Shown here: positions 1-8,328 of the stretch, one piece after another
Numbering within the stretch: the stretch's first letter is position 1
Layout: each line of letters opens with the position of its first letter
NCBI GenBank assembly: GCA_905620505.1
Contig: CAJQTN010000010.1
Location: 1-64,000 of the forward strand
Length of the DNA stretch: 64,000 nt
Reading direction: 5' to 3'
DNA from: an uncultured Pelagibacteraceae bacterium
GTDB taxonomy: Bacteria; Pseudomonadota; Alphaproteobacteria; Pelagibacterales; Pelagibacteraceae
Translations under genes and position numbers: made by a program
Notes under the pieces: generated by a model
What the model was told of the DNA's origin: nothing
The model's input: the letters and a program-made list of their open reading frames with translations, nothing else
The model's database searches: none

Positions 1-22
1 ACGTTTTTAATTGTTTTAATTT

Positions 23-34
23 CAGTTATAACTG
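23..34. repeat. 12-bp perfect palindrome
   Basis: CAGTTATAACTG is self-complementary. It lies about 50 bp ahead of the TTGACA box that precedes the cold-shock gene. It could be an operator, but in AT-rich DNA a 12-bp palindrome can arise by chance. Confidence 0.3.
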
Positions 35-85
35 TTGTATAAAAGACAATTAACTCAATATTTACCATAAGCCACTAAACATTTC

Positions 86-112
86 TTGACATATCAAAGC
101 CAAATCTATTAA
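86..112 (+). promoter_or_regulatory. Candidate sigma-70 promoter of the cold-shock gene
   Basis: A perfect TTGACA at 86-91 is followed after 15 nt by TATTAA (107-112); the spacer is shorter than the usual 17. The predicted transcript would begin near 120 and carry a leader of about 57 nt with a palindrome in it. The -10 assignment is uncertain. Confidence 0.35.
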
Positions 113-122
113 AGAAGCAAAG

Positions 123-140
123 TTAGTAAATGTTTACTAA
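123..140. repeat. Inverted repeat in cold-shock gene leader
   Basis: TTAGTAAA (123-130) and TTTACTAA (133-140) form perfect 8-bp arms around a 2-nt centre. The element lies between the candidate promoter and the start codon, so it could be an operator or a small RNA hairpin. A weak Shine-Dalgarno (AAGGA, 159-163) follows. Confidence 0.4.
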
Positions 141-176
141 TTAAAGTTAATAATAAATAAGGATAAGAAAAATAAT

Positions 177-385
177 ATGAGTACACTAAAAGGTAAAGTT
201 AAGTGGTTCAATGGTACTAAAGGTTATGGTTTCATTGAAAGAGAAGATAAAGAAAAAGACGTGTTCGTTCATTCATCAGCTGTAGCAGATTCAGGCCTAG
301 TAGCTTGAACGAAGGCGATGAGCTAACCTTCGAAGTTGAGAATGGAGACAAAGGTCCTTCAGCAGTAAAATTGCAGAAAGCCTAA
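177..385 (+). pseudogene. Cold-shock protein (CspA family), single-base frameshift
   Basis: This encodes a CspA-type single-stranded nucleic-acid-binding domain, a small RNA chaperone fold. From ATG 177 the frame reads [20 protein letters not shown], with RNP1 (KGYGFI) and then RNP2 (VFVH), up to ADSGL. It then meets TGA at 306-308. One frame over, the protein continues [20 protein letters not shown] and ends in AVKLQKA with TAA at 383-385. One missing base near 297-299 restores a normal protein of about 69 residues. The domain is otherwise intact, so this is either very recent inactivation or a base-calling error. The gene is monocistronic. Confidence 0.8.
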
Positions 386-407
386 ACATTTCCAAATCGT
401 AAATTAT

Positions 408-439
408 TGGGATAGAAAATTTAATTAATTTCAATCCCA
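408..439 (+). terminator. Weak terminator-like hairpin after cold-shock gene
   Basis: TGGGAT (408-413) pairs with ATCCCA (434-439), and the AT-rich interior can add pairs. No long T run follows on the plus strand, so termination is only suggested. The rest of 386-547 shows no gene. Confidence 0.35.
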
Positions 440-547
440 TTAATTCTACCATTAAAAATTAGACATATTTTGCTAAAACAAACCATGATTACAAGAAAAA
501 AAACTTCTACACTAAGAAAACACCCCCACAGAGTATACGCTTAGCCA

Positions 548-577
548 TTGCTTAGCATATAATTACTTACATATATA
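548..577 (+). promoter_or_regulatory. Candidate promoter of the tRNA-His/hisS unit
   Basis: TTGCTT (548-553) lies 18 nt before TATATA (572-577). A perfect TATAAT also occurs at 558-563 but has no good -35 box. Either would start transcription shortly before the tRNA at 614. Confidence 0.35.
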
Positions 578-613
578 AATTTAACCAAAACTAAGATAAA
601 AACAAAAAAGAAT

Positions 614-690
614 GCAGCTGTAGCTCAGTTGGTTAGAGCACTAGTTTGTGGAACTAGGGGTCGGTGGTTCGAGCCCACCCAGCTGTACCA
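614..690 (+). tRNA. tRNA-His (GTG), aberrant type without encoded G-1
   Basis: All four arms fold: acceptor 614-620/680-686, D arm 623-639, anticodon arm 641-657 with GTG at 648-650, T arm 663-679, and encoded CCA at 688-690. Counting back from T8 (621) leaves exactly seven acceptor bases. The base before is T613, so no G-1 is encoded. The discriminator is A73 (687), not the usual C73, and the first pair is G1-U72. This matches the tRNA-His known from a large clade of Alphaproteobacteria. The 3' CCA is only 4 nt from the hisS start codon, so the two are almost certainly co-transcribed. Confidence 0.95.
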
Positions 691-694
691 AAAA

Positions 695-2029
695 ATGGAA
701 AAAGAAAAAAAATTTAAACCTTCAAAAGACCTACCCTTAGGGTTTGTTGACAGGCAAGAGAAAGAACTATTAACCCGTGATTTTATAATTTCTAATATTA
801 AAGAAGTTATGATTAAGTATGGGTTTCAATATCTTGAAACACCAAGTTTTGAGTATACAGATAGTATTGGAAAATTTTTACCTGACAAAGAACGACCTGA
901 CCAAGGAGTTTTTTCTTTTAAAGATGAAAAAAATTGGCTTTCACTTCGCTATGATTTGACAGCACCATTAGCTCGTTATATCGCTAAAAATTATTTAGAA
1001 ATTCCCAAACCTTTTAAACGCTATCAACTAGGAACAGTTTGGAGAAACGAAAAACCAGGTCCAGGAAGATTTAGAGAATTTCTTCAATTCGATGCAGATT
1101 ACGTAGGGACTCAAAACCTACAAGCGGATGCTGAATTATGTGTTCTAATTTCAGAAATTTTAGAAAGATGTGGTTTAACCAAAGATGATTATACCGTTAA
1201 AATTTCATCGAGAAGATTCACCAAAGAACTTTTTGATGAGTTAAAGATCCAACCTGGAGAACAATCAGCAGTCACTTTACGTGCTCTCGATAAACTAGAT
1301 AGACTTGGCTGGGAAGAAGTTAGAAAAATTTTAACAAAAGGCAGAGAAGATAAATCTGGAGACTTTACAAAAGGTGCTGATCTTAACGAAGAACAAATAA
1401 AAGTTCTTGAAAGAAAAATTAAAGAAAAAAAACCTAGTACAAGTGACATTCTAGAAATTATGAAAATATTTGAAGCGTATAATTTTACTAACTATCAATA
1501 TGACCCATCAGTTATAAGAGGGCTTGAATATTATACGGGACCAATTTTTGAAGTTAATCTTAATTTTGAAGTAAAAAATTCTAAAGGAAAAACAATCCAA
1601 TTTGGATCTATTGGCGGAGGTGGTAGATATGACAACCTTGTAAATAATTTTGGAAATTTAGATTGTCCTGCGACTGGAATTTCGATTGGTTTAGATAGGC
1701 TGGTTTACGCCTTAATGCAAAAAAAAGAATATAATATAAAATCAAATAAACCAGTGGTAATTTGTGTTTTCAACAAAGAAAACATTAAAGACTATATAGG
1801 AATATTAAAAAAACTTAGAGAGGCAAATATAAGTTCTGAAGTTTATCCCGGAGAAGGTAATTTAAAAAAACAAATGCAGTATGCAAATAAAATTGGATCA
1901 CCAGCTGTAATTTTATACGGAGAAGATGAAATAAAATATGGAAAACCAACTTTGAGAAATCTTAAATCAGGAGAAGAAAGTAAAATTGAAATAGAGAATT
2001 TACCAAATGAAATCAAAAAAATACTCTGA
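695..2029 (+). CDS. hisS: Histidyl-tRNA synthetase (divergent alphaproteobacterial type)
   Basis: The 444-residue class II synthetase charges tRNA-His. It shows motif 2 (WRNEKPGPGRFREFLQFD, about residues 116-133), HisA (RGLEYYTG, about 275-282) and HisB (GGGGRYDN, about 307-314). The motif 2 loop differs from the canonical bacterial RHERPQKGRYRQF type and agrees with the lineage whose tRNA-His lacks G-1. I start at ATG 695 because the open frame upstream lies inside the tRNA. The gap to the tRNA is 4 nt, so there is no room for an independent ribosome binding site. The 3' end overlaps hisZ by 23 bp. Confidence 0.95.
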   Translation: MEKEKKFKPSKDLPLGFVDRQEKELLTRDFIISNIKEVMIKYGFQYLETPSFEYTDSIGKFLPDKERPDQGVFSFKDEKNWLSLRYDLTAPLARYIAKNYLEIPKPFKRYQLGTVWRNEKPGPGRFREFLQFDADYVGTQNLQADAELCVLISEILERCGLTKDDYTVKISSRRFTKELFDELKIQPGEQSAVTLRALDKLDRLGWEEVRKILTKGREDKSGDFTKGADLNEEQIKVLERKIKEKKPSTSDILEIMKIFEAYNFTNYQYDPSVIRGLEYYTGPIFEVNLNFEVKNSKGKTIQFGSIGGGGRYDNLVNNFGNLDCPATGISIGLDRLVYALMQKKEYNIKSNKPVVICVFNKENIKDYIGILKKLREANISSEVYPGEGNLKKQMQYANKIGSPAVILYGEDEIKYGKPTLRNLKSGEESKIEIENLPNEIKKIL

Positions 2030-3053
2030 AGCTTTATTGAATCTTTTTAAAAAAAAAGGTTTTAAAGTTAAAGAATTTGAAAATATTATTGAATCTAAAA
2101 TTATAATAGAACGATCAGGAGAAATATTTAAAAAATCATTACTTTCGTTCGAAGACGATAATGGTAAGAACTTTAGCCTAAGACCAGACCTAACTATTTC
2201 TGCATGTCTCGACTACATCAAGAATGTAAAAAGAGGAATTTATAAATATGCGTACTTTGACCAGGCGTATAGAAGAACTTTCAGCAAAGAATCGTTAGTA
2301 AGAAATCAACTGGGTTGTGAAATTATAGGTTCATCTAATTTAAAATTAAATATAGAAATCATTAATCTAATTGATCAATCTTTAAAAAAGATAACCAGAA
2401 ACAAAACAACAATAAAAATTAACGATATTAATATTTTCTACTCGTTAGTTGATTCTTTGAAACTCCCATCAAGGTGGAGATTAAGATTGAAGAGGCACTT
2501 TTGGAGACCTGATTATTTTAACGAACTAATTTCAAGGCTCGCGTCGAATTCTGATCTACAAAAAAATGTATTTGAACTTGATAAAAAATCTTATTTTAGA
2601 ATGAAAAAGCGTAAGCAAAATGAAAAGATAGCAGGCAGAAGAATTAACGAAATTTTAAGCAGATTTGAAAAAAAGATAAAAGAACCAAGATCTAAAATTG
2701 ATGGTGTTGGAGTTGCTAAAATCATAAGAGATTTTCTAAAAATTAACTGTTCTTTTAAAAATGCAAAAAATGAACTTAAAAAATTTGAGCTTAAGAACAC
2801 CTTAAACTTAAACTTAAAACAATTTGATGTTTTTAATTTAAATCTCAAAAATAAGGATACTATTTTTTCTACTAATATTGGCAGAGGCACTGAGTATTAC
2901 ACAGGCCTTGTTTTTGAAATCTATAAAAAATCTAGAAATCTTAACTTAGCATCAGGCGGAAGATACGATAATCTTATGCAAACTTTAGGTACAAAGACTA
3001 AGGTTGCCGCAATAGGTGGGGCCATCAATTATGACAATATTTTAAAATTATGA
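2007..3053 (+). CDS. hisZ: ATP phosphoribosyltransferase regulatory subunit HisZ
   Basis: HisZ is a catalytically inactive HisRS paralogue that activates the short form of HisG and mediates histidine feedback. The 348-residue product keeps class II synthetase-like elements (RPDLTISACLDYI near residue 57, RGTEYYTGLVFEI near 294, GGRYDNLM near 313) but is much more diverged than HisS. It overlaps hisS by 23 bp and hisG by 4 bp (ATGA), implying translational coupling. The product of the next gene is the short HisG that requires HisZ, which supports the call over a second HisRS. Confidence 0.88.
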   Translation: MKSKKYSEALLNLFKKKGFKVKEFENIIESKIIIERSGEIFKKSLLSFEDDNGKNFSLRPDLTISACLDYIKNVKRGIYKYAYFDQAYRRTFSKESLVRNQLGCEIIGSSNLKLNIEIINLIDQSLKKITRNKTTIKINDINIFYSLVDSLKLPSRWRLRLKRHFWRPDYFNELISRLASNSDLQKNVFELDKKSYFRMKKRKQNEKIAGRRINEILSRFEKKIKEPRSKIDGVGVAKIIRDFLKINCSFKNAKNELKKFELKNTLNLNLKQFDVFNLNLKNKDTIFSTNIGRGTEYYTGLVFEIYKKSRNLNLASGGRYDNLMQTLGTKTKVAAIGGAINYDNILKL

Positions 3054-3739
3054 GTAAATTAATTAAAATAGGACTACCTAGTAAAGGAAGACTTAAAGAT
3101 GAAACTTTAAAAATTTTTAAAAGAAACAAACTGACTATCAGAGATTCTAAAAGAAATTATTTAAGTGAAATAAAAAATTTTAATTTAAATGAAGTTGTGT
3201 TTTCGCACGCTAGAGAAATTGTGGAAAGATTGTCTGAGAATTCTTTAGACGTAGGTATTTCAGGCTATGATTTATTAAAAGAATCTTTACCAGGAATACA
3301 AAAAAATATTCAAGTTTATTCACGTTTAAAATTTGGTTATGCAGATCTTATTGTTGCCGTACCAGATGCCTGGATAGATGTTCAGACTATAGCTGATCTT
3401 GAGGAAATTTCTTTTGAGTTTAAAGATAGAAATACAGGCAAGTTAAGAGTTGCAACAAAATATCCAAACTTAACAAATGATTTCTTATTATCAAAAGGTT
3501 TAACTCAGTATAAAATTGTAAATAGTCTTGGCTCGACTGAAATTTATCCTTTTACTGATCAATCTGAAATTATTACCGATATCACCTCTAGCGGCGCAAC
3601 ACTAAAAGCTAATAATCTAAGAGTTTTAAAAGATGGAGACATTTTAAAATCTTCAGCTTGTATTTTAGTTTCAAAGAAATCATTAAGAGATAATGATAAG
3701 AAAAAAACTATAACAGGTTTATTAAAAAGATTAATTTGA
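3050..3739 (+). CDS. hisG: ATP phosphoribosyltransferase, short form, catalytic subunit
   Basis: HisG catalyses the first step of histidine biosynthesis, joining ATP and PRPP. The 229-residue protein has the N-terminal KIGLPSKGRLKDETL, the GISGYDLL stretch and the C-terminal PRPP-binding region (ITDITSSGATLKANNL). It lacks the C-terminal regulatory ACT-like domain of long HisG, as expected for a HisZ-dependent enzyme. It is the last gene of a tRNA-His-hisS-hisZ-hisG unit, so charging and synthesis of histidine share one transcript. No other his genes are in the window. Confidence 0.95.
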   Translation: MSKLIKIGLPSKGRLKDETLKIFKRNKLTIRDSKRNYLSEIKNFNLNEVVFSHAREIVERLSENSLDVGISGYDLLKESLPGIQKNIQVYSRLKFGYADLIVAVPDAWIDVQTIADLEEISFEFKDRNTGKLRVATKYPNLTNDFLLSKGLTQYKIVNSLGSTEIYPFTDQSEIITDITSSGATLKANNLRVLKDGDILKSSACILVSKKSLRDNDKKKTITGLLKRLI

Positions 3740-3763
3740 GAACTATCTCACTTATTTGAACAA

Positions 3764-3796
3764 ATAAAAAAACCCGAAACTTTCATTCCGAGGGTT
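3764..3796 (-). terminator. Rho-independent terminator, best in minus direction
   Basis: Read on the minus strand, AACCC and GGGTT plus inner G-C and A-T pairs form a stem followed by seven Ts. On the plus strand the hairpin lies 31 nt after hisG but is followed only by CTAATTTTG. It therefore ends a minus-strand transcript coming from 4.4-3.8 kb and may serve hisG weakly. Confidence 0.6.
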
Positions 3797-3817
3797 CTAA
3801 TTTTGTTTAGTGTATGT

Positions 3818-3837
3818 ATCTAGAGTGTTCTCTAGAT
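3818..3837. repeat. 8-bp stem-loop
   Basis: ATCTAGAG and CTCTAGAT form a perfect 8-bp stem around a TGTT loop. It lies inside the small broken minus-strand gene. No T run follows on either strand, so it is not an intrinsic terminator. Confidence 0.4.
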
Positions 3838-3854
3838 GGAACCGTATTACATTC

Positions 3855-3954
3855 GCACTCATTTAACGTTAGCACTCACTTATTTAACTTCTTCATTGCA
3901 AACTTCATTGCAGAATCGCCCCAAATAGAAAGCAAACAGAAAGCAGTTAGAAAG
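3855..3954. repeat. Cluster of short direct repeats
   Basis: Three different direct repeats lie back to back: GCACTCA at 3855-3861 and 3872-3878; CTTCATTGCA at 3891-3900 and 3903-3912; and AGAAAG at 3927, 3938 and 3949 (11-bp period, the first two extended to AGAAAGC). The periods (17, 12, 11) are not all multiples of three, so they are not simple protein repeats. Confidence 0.5.
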
Positions 3955-3986
3955 ATGACTTCGTTTTAGAGAGAATTATTGATGAA

Positions 3987-4385
3987 TTACAGAGAAAAAC
4001 TACTCAGGATATTTTTTTGTGCTTTTGCTTTTCCTATTTCCTTTTTATTTTTGGCAGTCACAGTCCAAGCATAAGTGTGTTTTCCACTTGGAGGACAAGG
4101 ACTGTCATATTTAAAAGCACCAGGTTCAATAGTAGTTTGACCAGTATATTCAACTTTGCCACCACCATGATTGTAAGGCGACTGTTTATCTCTCATTCTA
4201 AATGAAAGAGTTTTTGTACTTTCAGGAACATTTGTAAGTGTAAAAATTGGGTTAGCAACCTTGTTAGGATTTCCAGAGGTTCATAATTTTAAATTACCCC
4301 ACTCAAATGCCAATCCAAACTCAGCAGCATTAACTGTAGAAGTTAAAAAAAATAACGAAATAAATATTCTGATTAAAAGTTTCAT
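3987..4385 (-). pseudogene. Secreted PEBP/YbhB-like protein, interrupted
   Basis: From ATG 4385 (minus) the frame starts with a signal peptide (MKLLIRIFISLFFLTSTVNA, then AEFGLAFEWGNLKL) and hits TGA at 4283-4281. The same frame continues TSGNPNKVANPIFTLTNVPE, then YNHGGGKVEYTG and CPPSGKHTYAWTVTAKN, which look like the phosphatidylethanolamine-binding / Raf-kinase-inhibitor-like fold. The end is also odd: one extra A in the A7 run (4012-4018) would give KAQKKYPE and a stop at 4000 instead of the unrelated tail ILSSFSL. Two lesions in one short gene indicate decay or sequence errors. The expected periplasmic ligand role is unknown. Confidence 0.6.
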
Positions 4386-4421
4386 TGTAAATAACTTATG
4401 GACTATGAGAAAAATGTATAC

Positions 4422-4452
4422 AAAAAAAAACCCCCAATTAAGGGGGTTTTTT
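4422..4452 (-). terminator. Terminator of groESL (bidirectional hairpin)
   Basis: CCCCC (4431-4435) pairs with GGGGG (4442-4446) around AATTAA, flanked by an A9 run on one side and T6 on the other. Read on the minus strand it ends in a run of Ts and lies 28 nt after the groEL stop codon. The plus-strand reading also works. Confidence 0.85.
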
Positions 4453-4479
4453 ATAATTTTTAAGTCTAGATAGACGGGA

Positions 4480-6162
<1,683 letters not shown>

Positions 6163-6166
6163 TTAC

Positions 6167-6460
6167 TTATTTACCTTTTGAAATTCCCATAATGTCGGAT
6201 TCTTTCATGATACTATATTCTTTATTATCAATTTTAACCTCAGTACCTGACCATTTTCCAAAAAGAACAATATCTCCAACTTTAACATCCATTGGTAATA
6301 ATTTACCTTCTTCTGTTTTTCCTCCTGGTCCTACGGCTACAACTTCACCTTCTTGTGGTTTTTCTTTAGCAGTATCTGGAATAATTATTCCACCTGCTGT
6401 TTTTGCTTCACTATCAAGTACTTTGATTAGCACTCGATCATGTAAGGGTCTAAATTTCAT
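6167..6460 (-). CDS. groES: Co-chaperonin GroES (10 kDa)
   Basis: GroES caps the GroEL chamber. The 97-residue protein has the family N-terminus [18 protein letters not shown], the mobile-loop region ([20 protein letters not shown]) and [13 protein letters not shown] at the C-terminus. It is the first gene of the groESL operon and has a heat-shock-like promoter upstream. Confidence 0.99.
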   Translation of the reverse strand: MKFRPLHDRVLIKVLDSEAKTAGGIIIPDTAKEKPQEGEVVAVGPGGKTEEGKLLPMDVKVGDIVLFGKWSGTEVKIDNKEYSIMKESDIMGISKGK

Positions 6461-6492
6461 ATTTTTACTCCTTCAGATTTGTATGTACGCTT

Positions 6493-6521
6493 GATATGGT
6501 GAGTTTTCACAAAATTTCAAG
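6493..6521 (-). promoter_or_regulatory. Sigma-32-like promoter of groESL
   Basis: On the minus strand CTTGAAA (6521-6515) is followed after 15 nt by CCATAT (6499-6494) within CACCATATCA. This resembles the RpoH consensus of a CTTGAAA-type -35 and a CCCATNT-type -10. It ends about 33 nt before the groES start. No CIRCE inverted repeat is visible here. Confidence 0.55.
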
Positions 6522-6611
6522 TGTACTCAATGTGGAAGATGTGCTTAAAAATGGCTTATATTGCTATATTTTGTTTATTTTTCTATAAGCATTAGGACTG
6601 GAGAGTAAAAA

Positions 6612-7418
6612 TTGAAAAAACTAGATCATTTAGCTGAAATATACAATTCGTACGATACTTTTATTATAGATCTATGGGGAGTTATGCACGACGGAATAAA
6701 ACTAAATTCTAAAGCCATCGAAGCAGTAGATAAATTAATTAAAAACAAAAAAAAGGTAGTCTTTTTATCTAACGCCCCAAGACCTAGCAACGAAGTCAAA
6801 AAGTTTTTAAGTAAACTGAAAATGGAAGATCGATATCTTAAGAACATTTTAACCTCAGGTGAGGCAGCAATGCGTGCTTTACAAGATCATAAATATGGTA
6901 AATTTTTTTATCACTTGGGCCCAGAAAGAGACAACTCAGTTTTTTACAAAATTAAAGAAAATAAAACAAGTTTAGAAAAATGCAATTTTATTTTATGCAC
7001 AGGATTATTTGACAATTATGAAGATGATCTTAAGCACTATAAAGACTTACTTAAAAATCATATTGATAAAAAATTAATTTGCACAAACCCAGATCTGACC
7101 GTTCACAGAGGGGATGTCGAAGAGTATTGTGCAGGCAGCATTGCAAACTTATTTAAGTCTATTGGCGGAGAAGTAGTTTATTTTGGAAAACCTTATAAAG
7201 AAATATACAAAATGTGTTTTGAGGATGGAGAGAAAACTATTGCAATTGGAGATAATCTTAATACAGACATTAGAGGTGCCAATAATATGCATATTGATTC
7301 TATTTTTATTTCCAATGGAGTTCATAGAGCCGAGTTTAAAAACGAAAATGAACTCTTGGCGCTCTCATCAAAATATAAAGTTAAAGCAAGTTATTATCAA
7401 CCACAATTAATTTGGTAA
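6612..7418 (+). CDS. HAD-superfamily class IIA hydrolase
   Basis: A 268-residue HAD phosphatase of the NagD-like class IIA group. Motif I is DLWGVMHDG (about residues 20-28), motif II is LSNAPRPS (about 54-61) and motif III/IV is IGDNLNTDIRGA near 216-227, so the catalytic Asp nucleophile and acid are both present. The substrate is not known from sequence. It begins at TTG 6612, 14 nt after the GGAGAG at 6598-6603, and ends 1 nt before ribF. Linkage to ribF suggests a phosphorylated cofactor or metabolite as substrate, but that is inference. Confidence 0.85.
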   Translation: MKKLDHLAEIYNSYDTFIIDLWGVMHDGIKLNSKAIEAVDKLIKNKKKVVFLSNAPRPSNEVKKFLSKLKMEDRYLKNILTSGEAAMRALQDHKYGKFFYHLGPERDNSVFYKIKENKTSLEKCNFILCTGLFDNYEDDLKHYKDLLKNHIDKKLICTNPDLTVHRGDVEEYCAGSIANLFKSIGGEVVYFGKPYKEIYKMCFEDGEKTIAIGDNLNTDIRGANNMHIDSIFISNGVHRAEFKNENELLALSSKYKVKASYYQPQLIW

Positions 7419-7419
7419 A

Positions 7420-8328
7420 ATGTATATTTATAAAAATTTAAATATAAAAGAAAAACATAAAAATTCAGTCATAGCCATTGGAAACTTTGATGGACTACAT
7501 TTGGGACATCGAAAAGTTTTGAAAGAAGCAAAATTGAAAGCCAAAAAAGAAAATTTGAAATTCGGGGTTGTTACGTTTGAACCAATTCCTAATATGTTTT
7601 TTAATAGAAACATTGTGCACCACCGGATTAATTCAGAAGAGCAAAAAATATATTATTTAAATAAATTGAAATTAGATTTTTTAATTATTATTAATTTTAA
7701 TAAATCTTTTTCAAAAATCAGTGCAGATAATTTTATAAGTAAAATTCTAGTAGATAAACTAAAGAGTAAATATATTTTCGTTAGTCAAAATTTTAGATTT
7801 GGAAAAAAAAGACTTGGTAGTACAGATACATTGAAGCTTTTAGAGGAAAAATATTCATACAAAACAATTATTACTTTTCCCTACCAAAAAAATAAAAAAA
7901 TCATTTCATCATCTTTAATAAGAACAAAAATTTGTGAAGGAAATATTACTGAAGTTCAAAAGCTTTTAGGAAGATCTTGGATTGTAGAGGGTGTAATTAT
8001 TAAAGGAGAGCAAAGAGGAAGGAAAATTGGATTTCCAACGTGTAATATAAAATGGAATTCTTACGCACTGCCAAAATTAGGAGTTTACTCCGTTCAAGTT
8101 GAAACTAAAAGTTTCAAAAAAAAAGGAATAGCAAATATAGGTTATAGACCGACATTTAAGGGTAAAACCTTATTACTTGAAGTAAATATCTTTGGAATAA
8201 AGAAAAATTTATATAAAAAGATGCTTAAAGTTAGTTTTATAAAATTTATTAGACAAGAAAAAAAATTTAAAAATATCAACGAACTTAAAGAGCAAATAAA
8301 AAAAGATATAGCTAAAATAAAAAAATAA
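7420..8328 (+). CDS. ribF: Bifunctional riboflavin kinase / FAD synthetase
   Basis: RibF converts riboflavin to FMN and then FAD. The 302-residue protein has the N-terminal nucleotidyltransferase motif IGNFDGLHLGHRKVL (near residues 21-35) and SSSLIRTKI near 166. The C-terminal kinase domain carries GEQRGRKIGFPTCNI (near 195-209). The TAA stop shares its last A with the ileS ATG (TAATG), so ribF and ileS are translationally coupled. The ribF-ileS-lspA order is common in bacteria. Confidence 0.97.
   Translation: MYIYKNLNIKEKHKNSVIAIGNFDGLHLGHRKVLKEAKLKAKKENLKFGVVTFEPIPNMFFNRNIVHHRINSEEQKIYYLNKLKLDFLIIINFNKSFSKISADNFISKILVDKLKSKYIFVSQNFRFGKKRLGSTDTLKLLEEKYSYKTIITFPYQKNKKIISSSLIRTKICEGNITEVQKLLGRSWIVEGVIIKGEQRGRKIGFPTCNIKWNSYALPKLGVYSVQVETKSFKKKGIANIGYRPTFKGKTLLLEVNIFGIKKNLYKKMLKVSFIKFIRQEKKFKNINELKEQIKKDIAKIKK

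Larger units (their letters stand above)
3807..3965 (-). pseudogene. Decayed small minus-strand gene (unknown product)
   Basis: On the minus strand an open frame runs from 3965 through a hydrophobic stretch (VIFLTAFCLLSIWG, like a signal peptide or membrane segment) and SAMKFAMKKLNK to an in-frame TGA at 3878-3876. It then continues for 22 codons (VLTLNECECNTVPSREHSRY...) to TAA at 3809-3807, directly ahead of the minus-strand terminator. No ATG, GTG or TTG precedes the hydrophobic part; the first ATG is at 3908. Gene-like composition plus the terminator suggest a real but broken gene. I do not recognise the family. A 51-codon plus-strand ORF (3814-3969) overlaps and is probably its shadow. 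Confidence 0.35.

Noticed and set aside
3869-3877. TTAGCACTC as a CIRCE half-site
   Set aside because: The companion GCACTCA at 3855 is in the same orientation, so there is no inverted GAGTGCTAA arm, and no heat-shock gene follows it.
3814-3969. 51-codon plus-strand ORF after hisG
   Set aside because: It has no ribosome binding site. The overlapping minus-strand frame has more protein-like composition and a terminator in the right place, so the plus ORF is treated as a shadow.
4281-4283. TGA recoding (selenocysteine or Trp/Cys) in the PEBP-like gene
   Set aside because: No SECIS-like stem was seen after the TGA, other genes use TGA as a normal stop (for example hisG), and the same gene has a second lesion. 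Mutation or sequence error is simpler.
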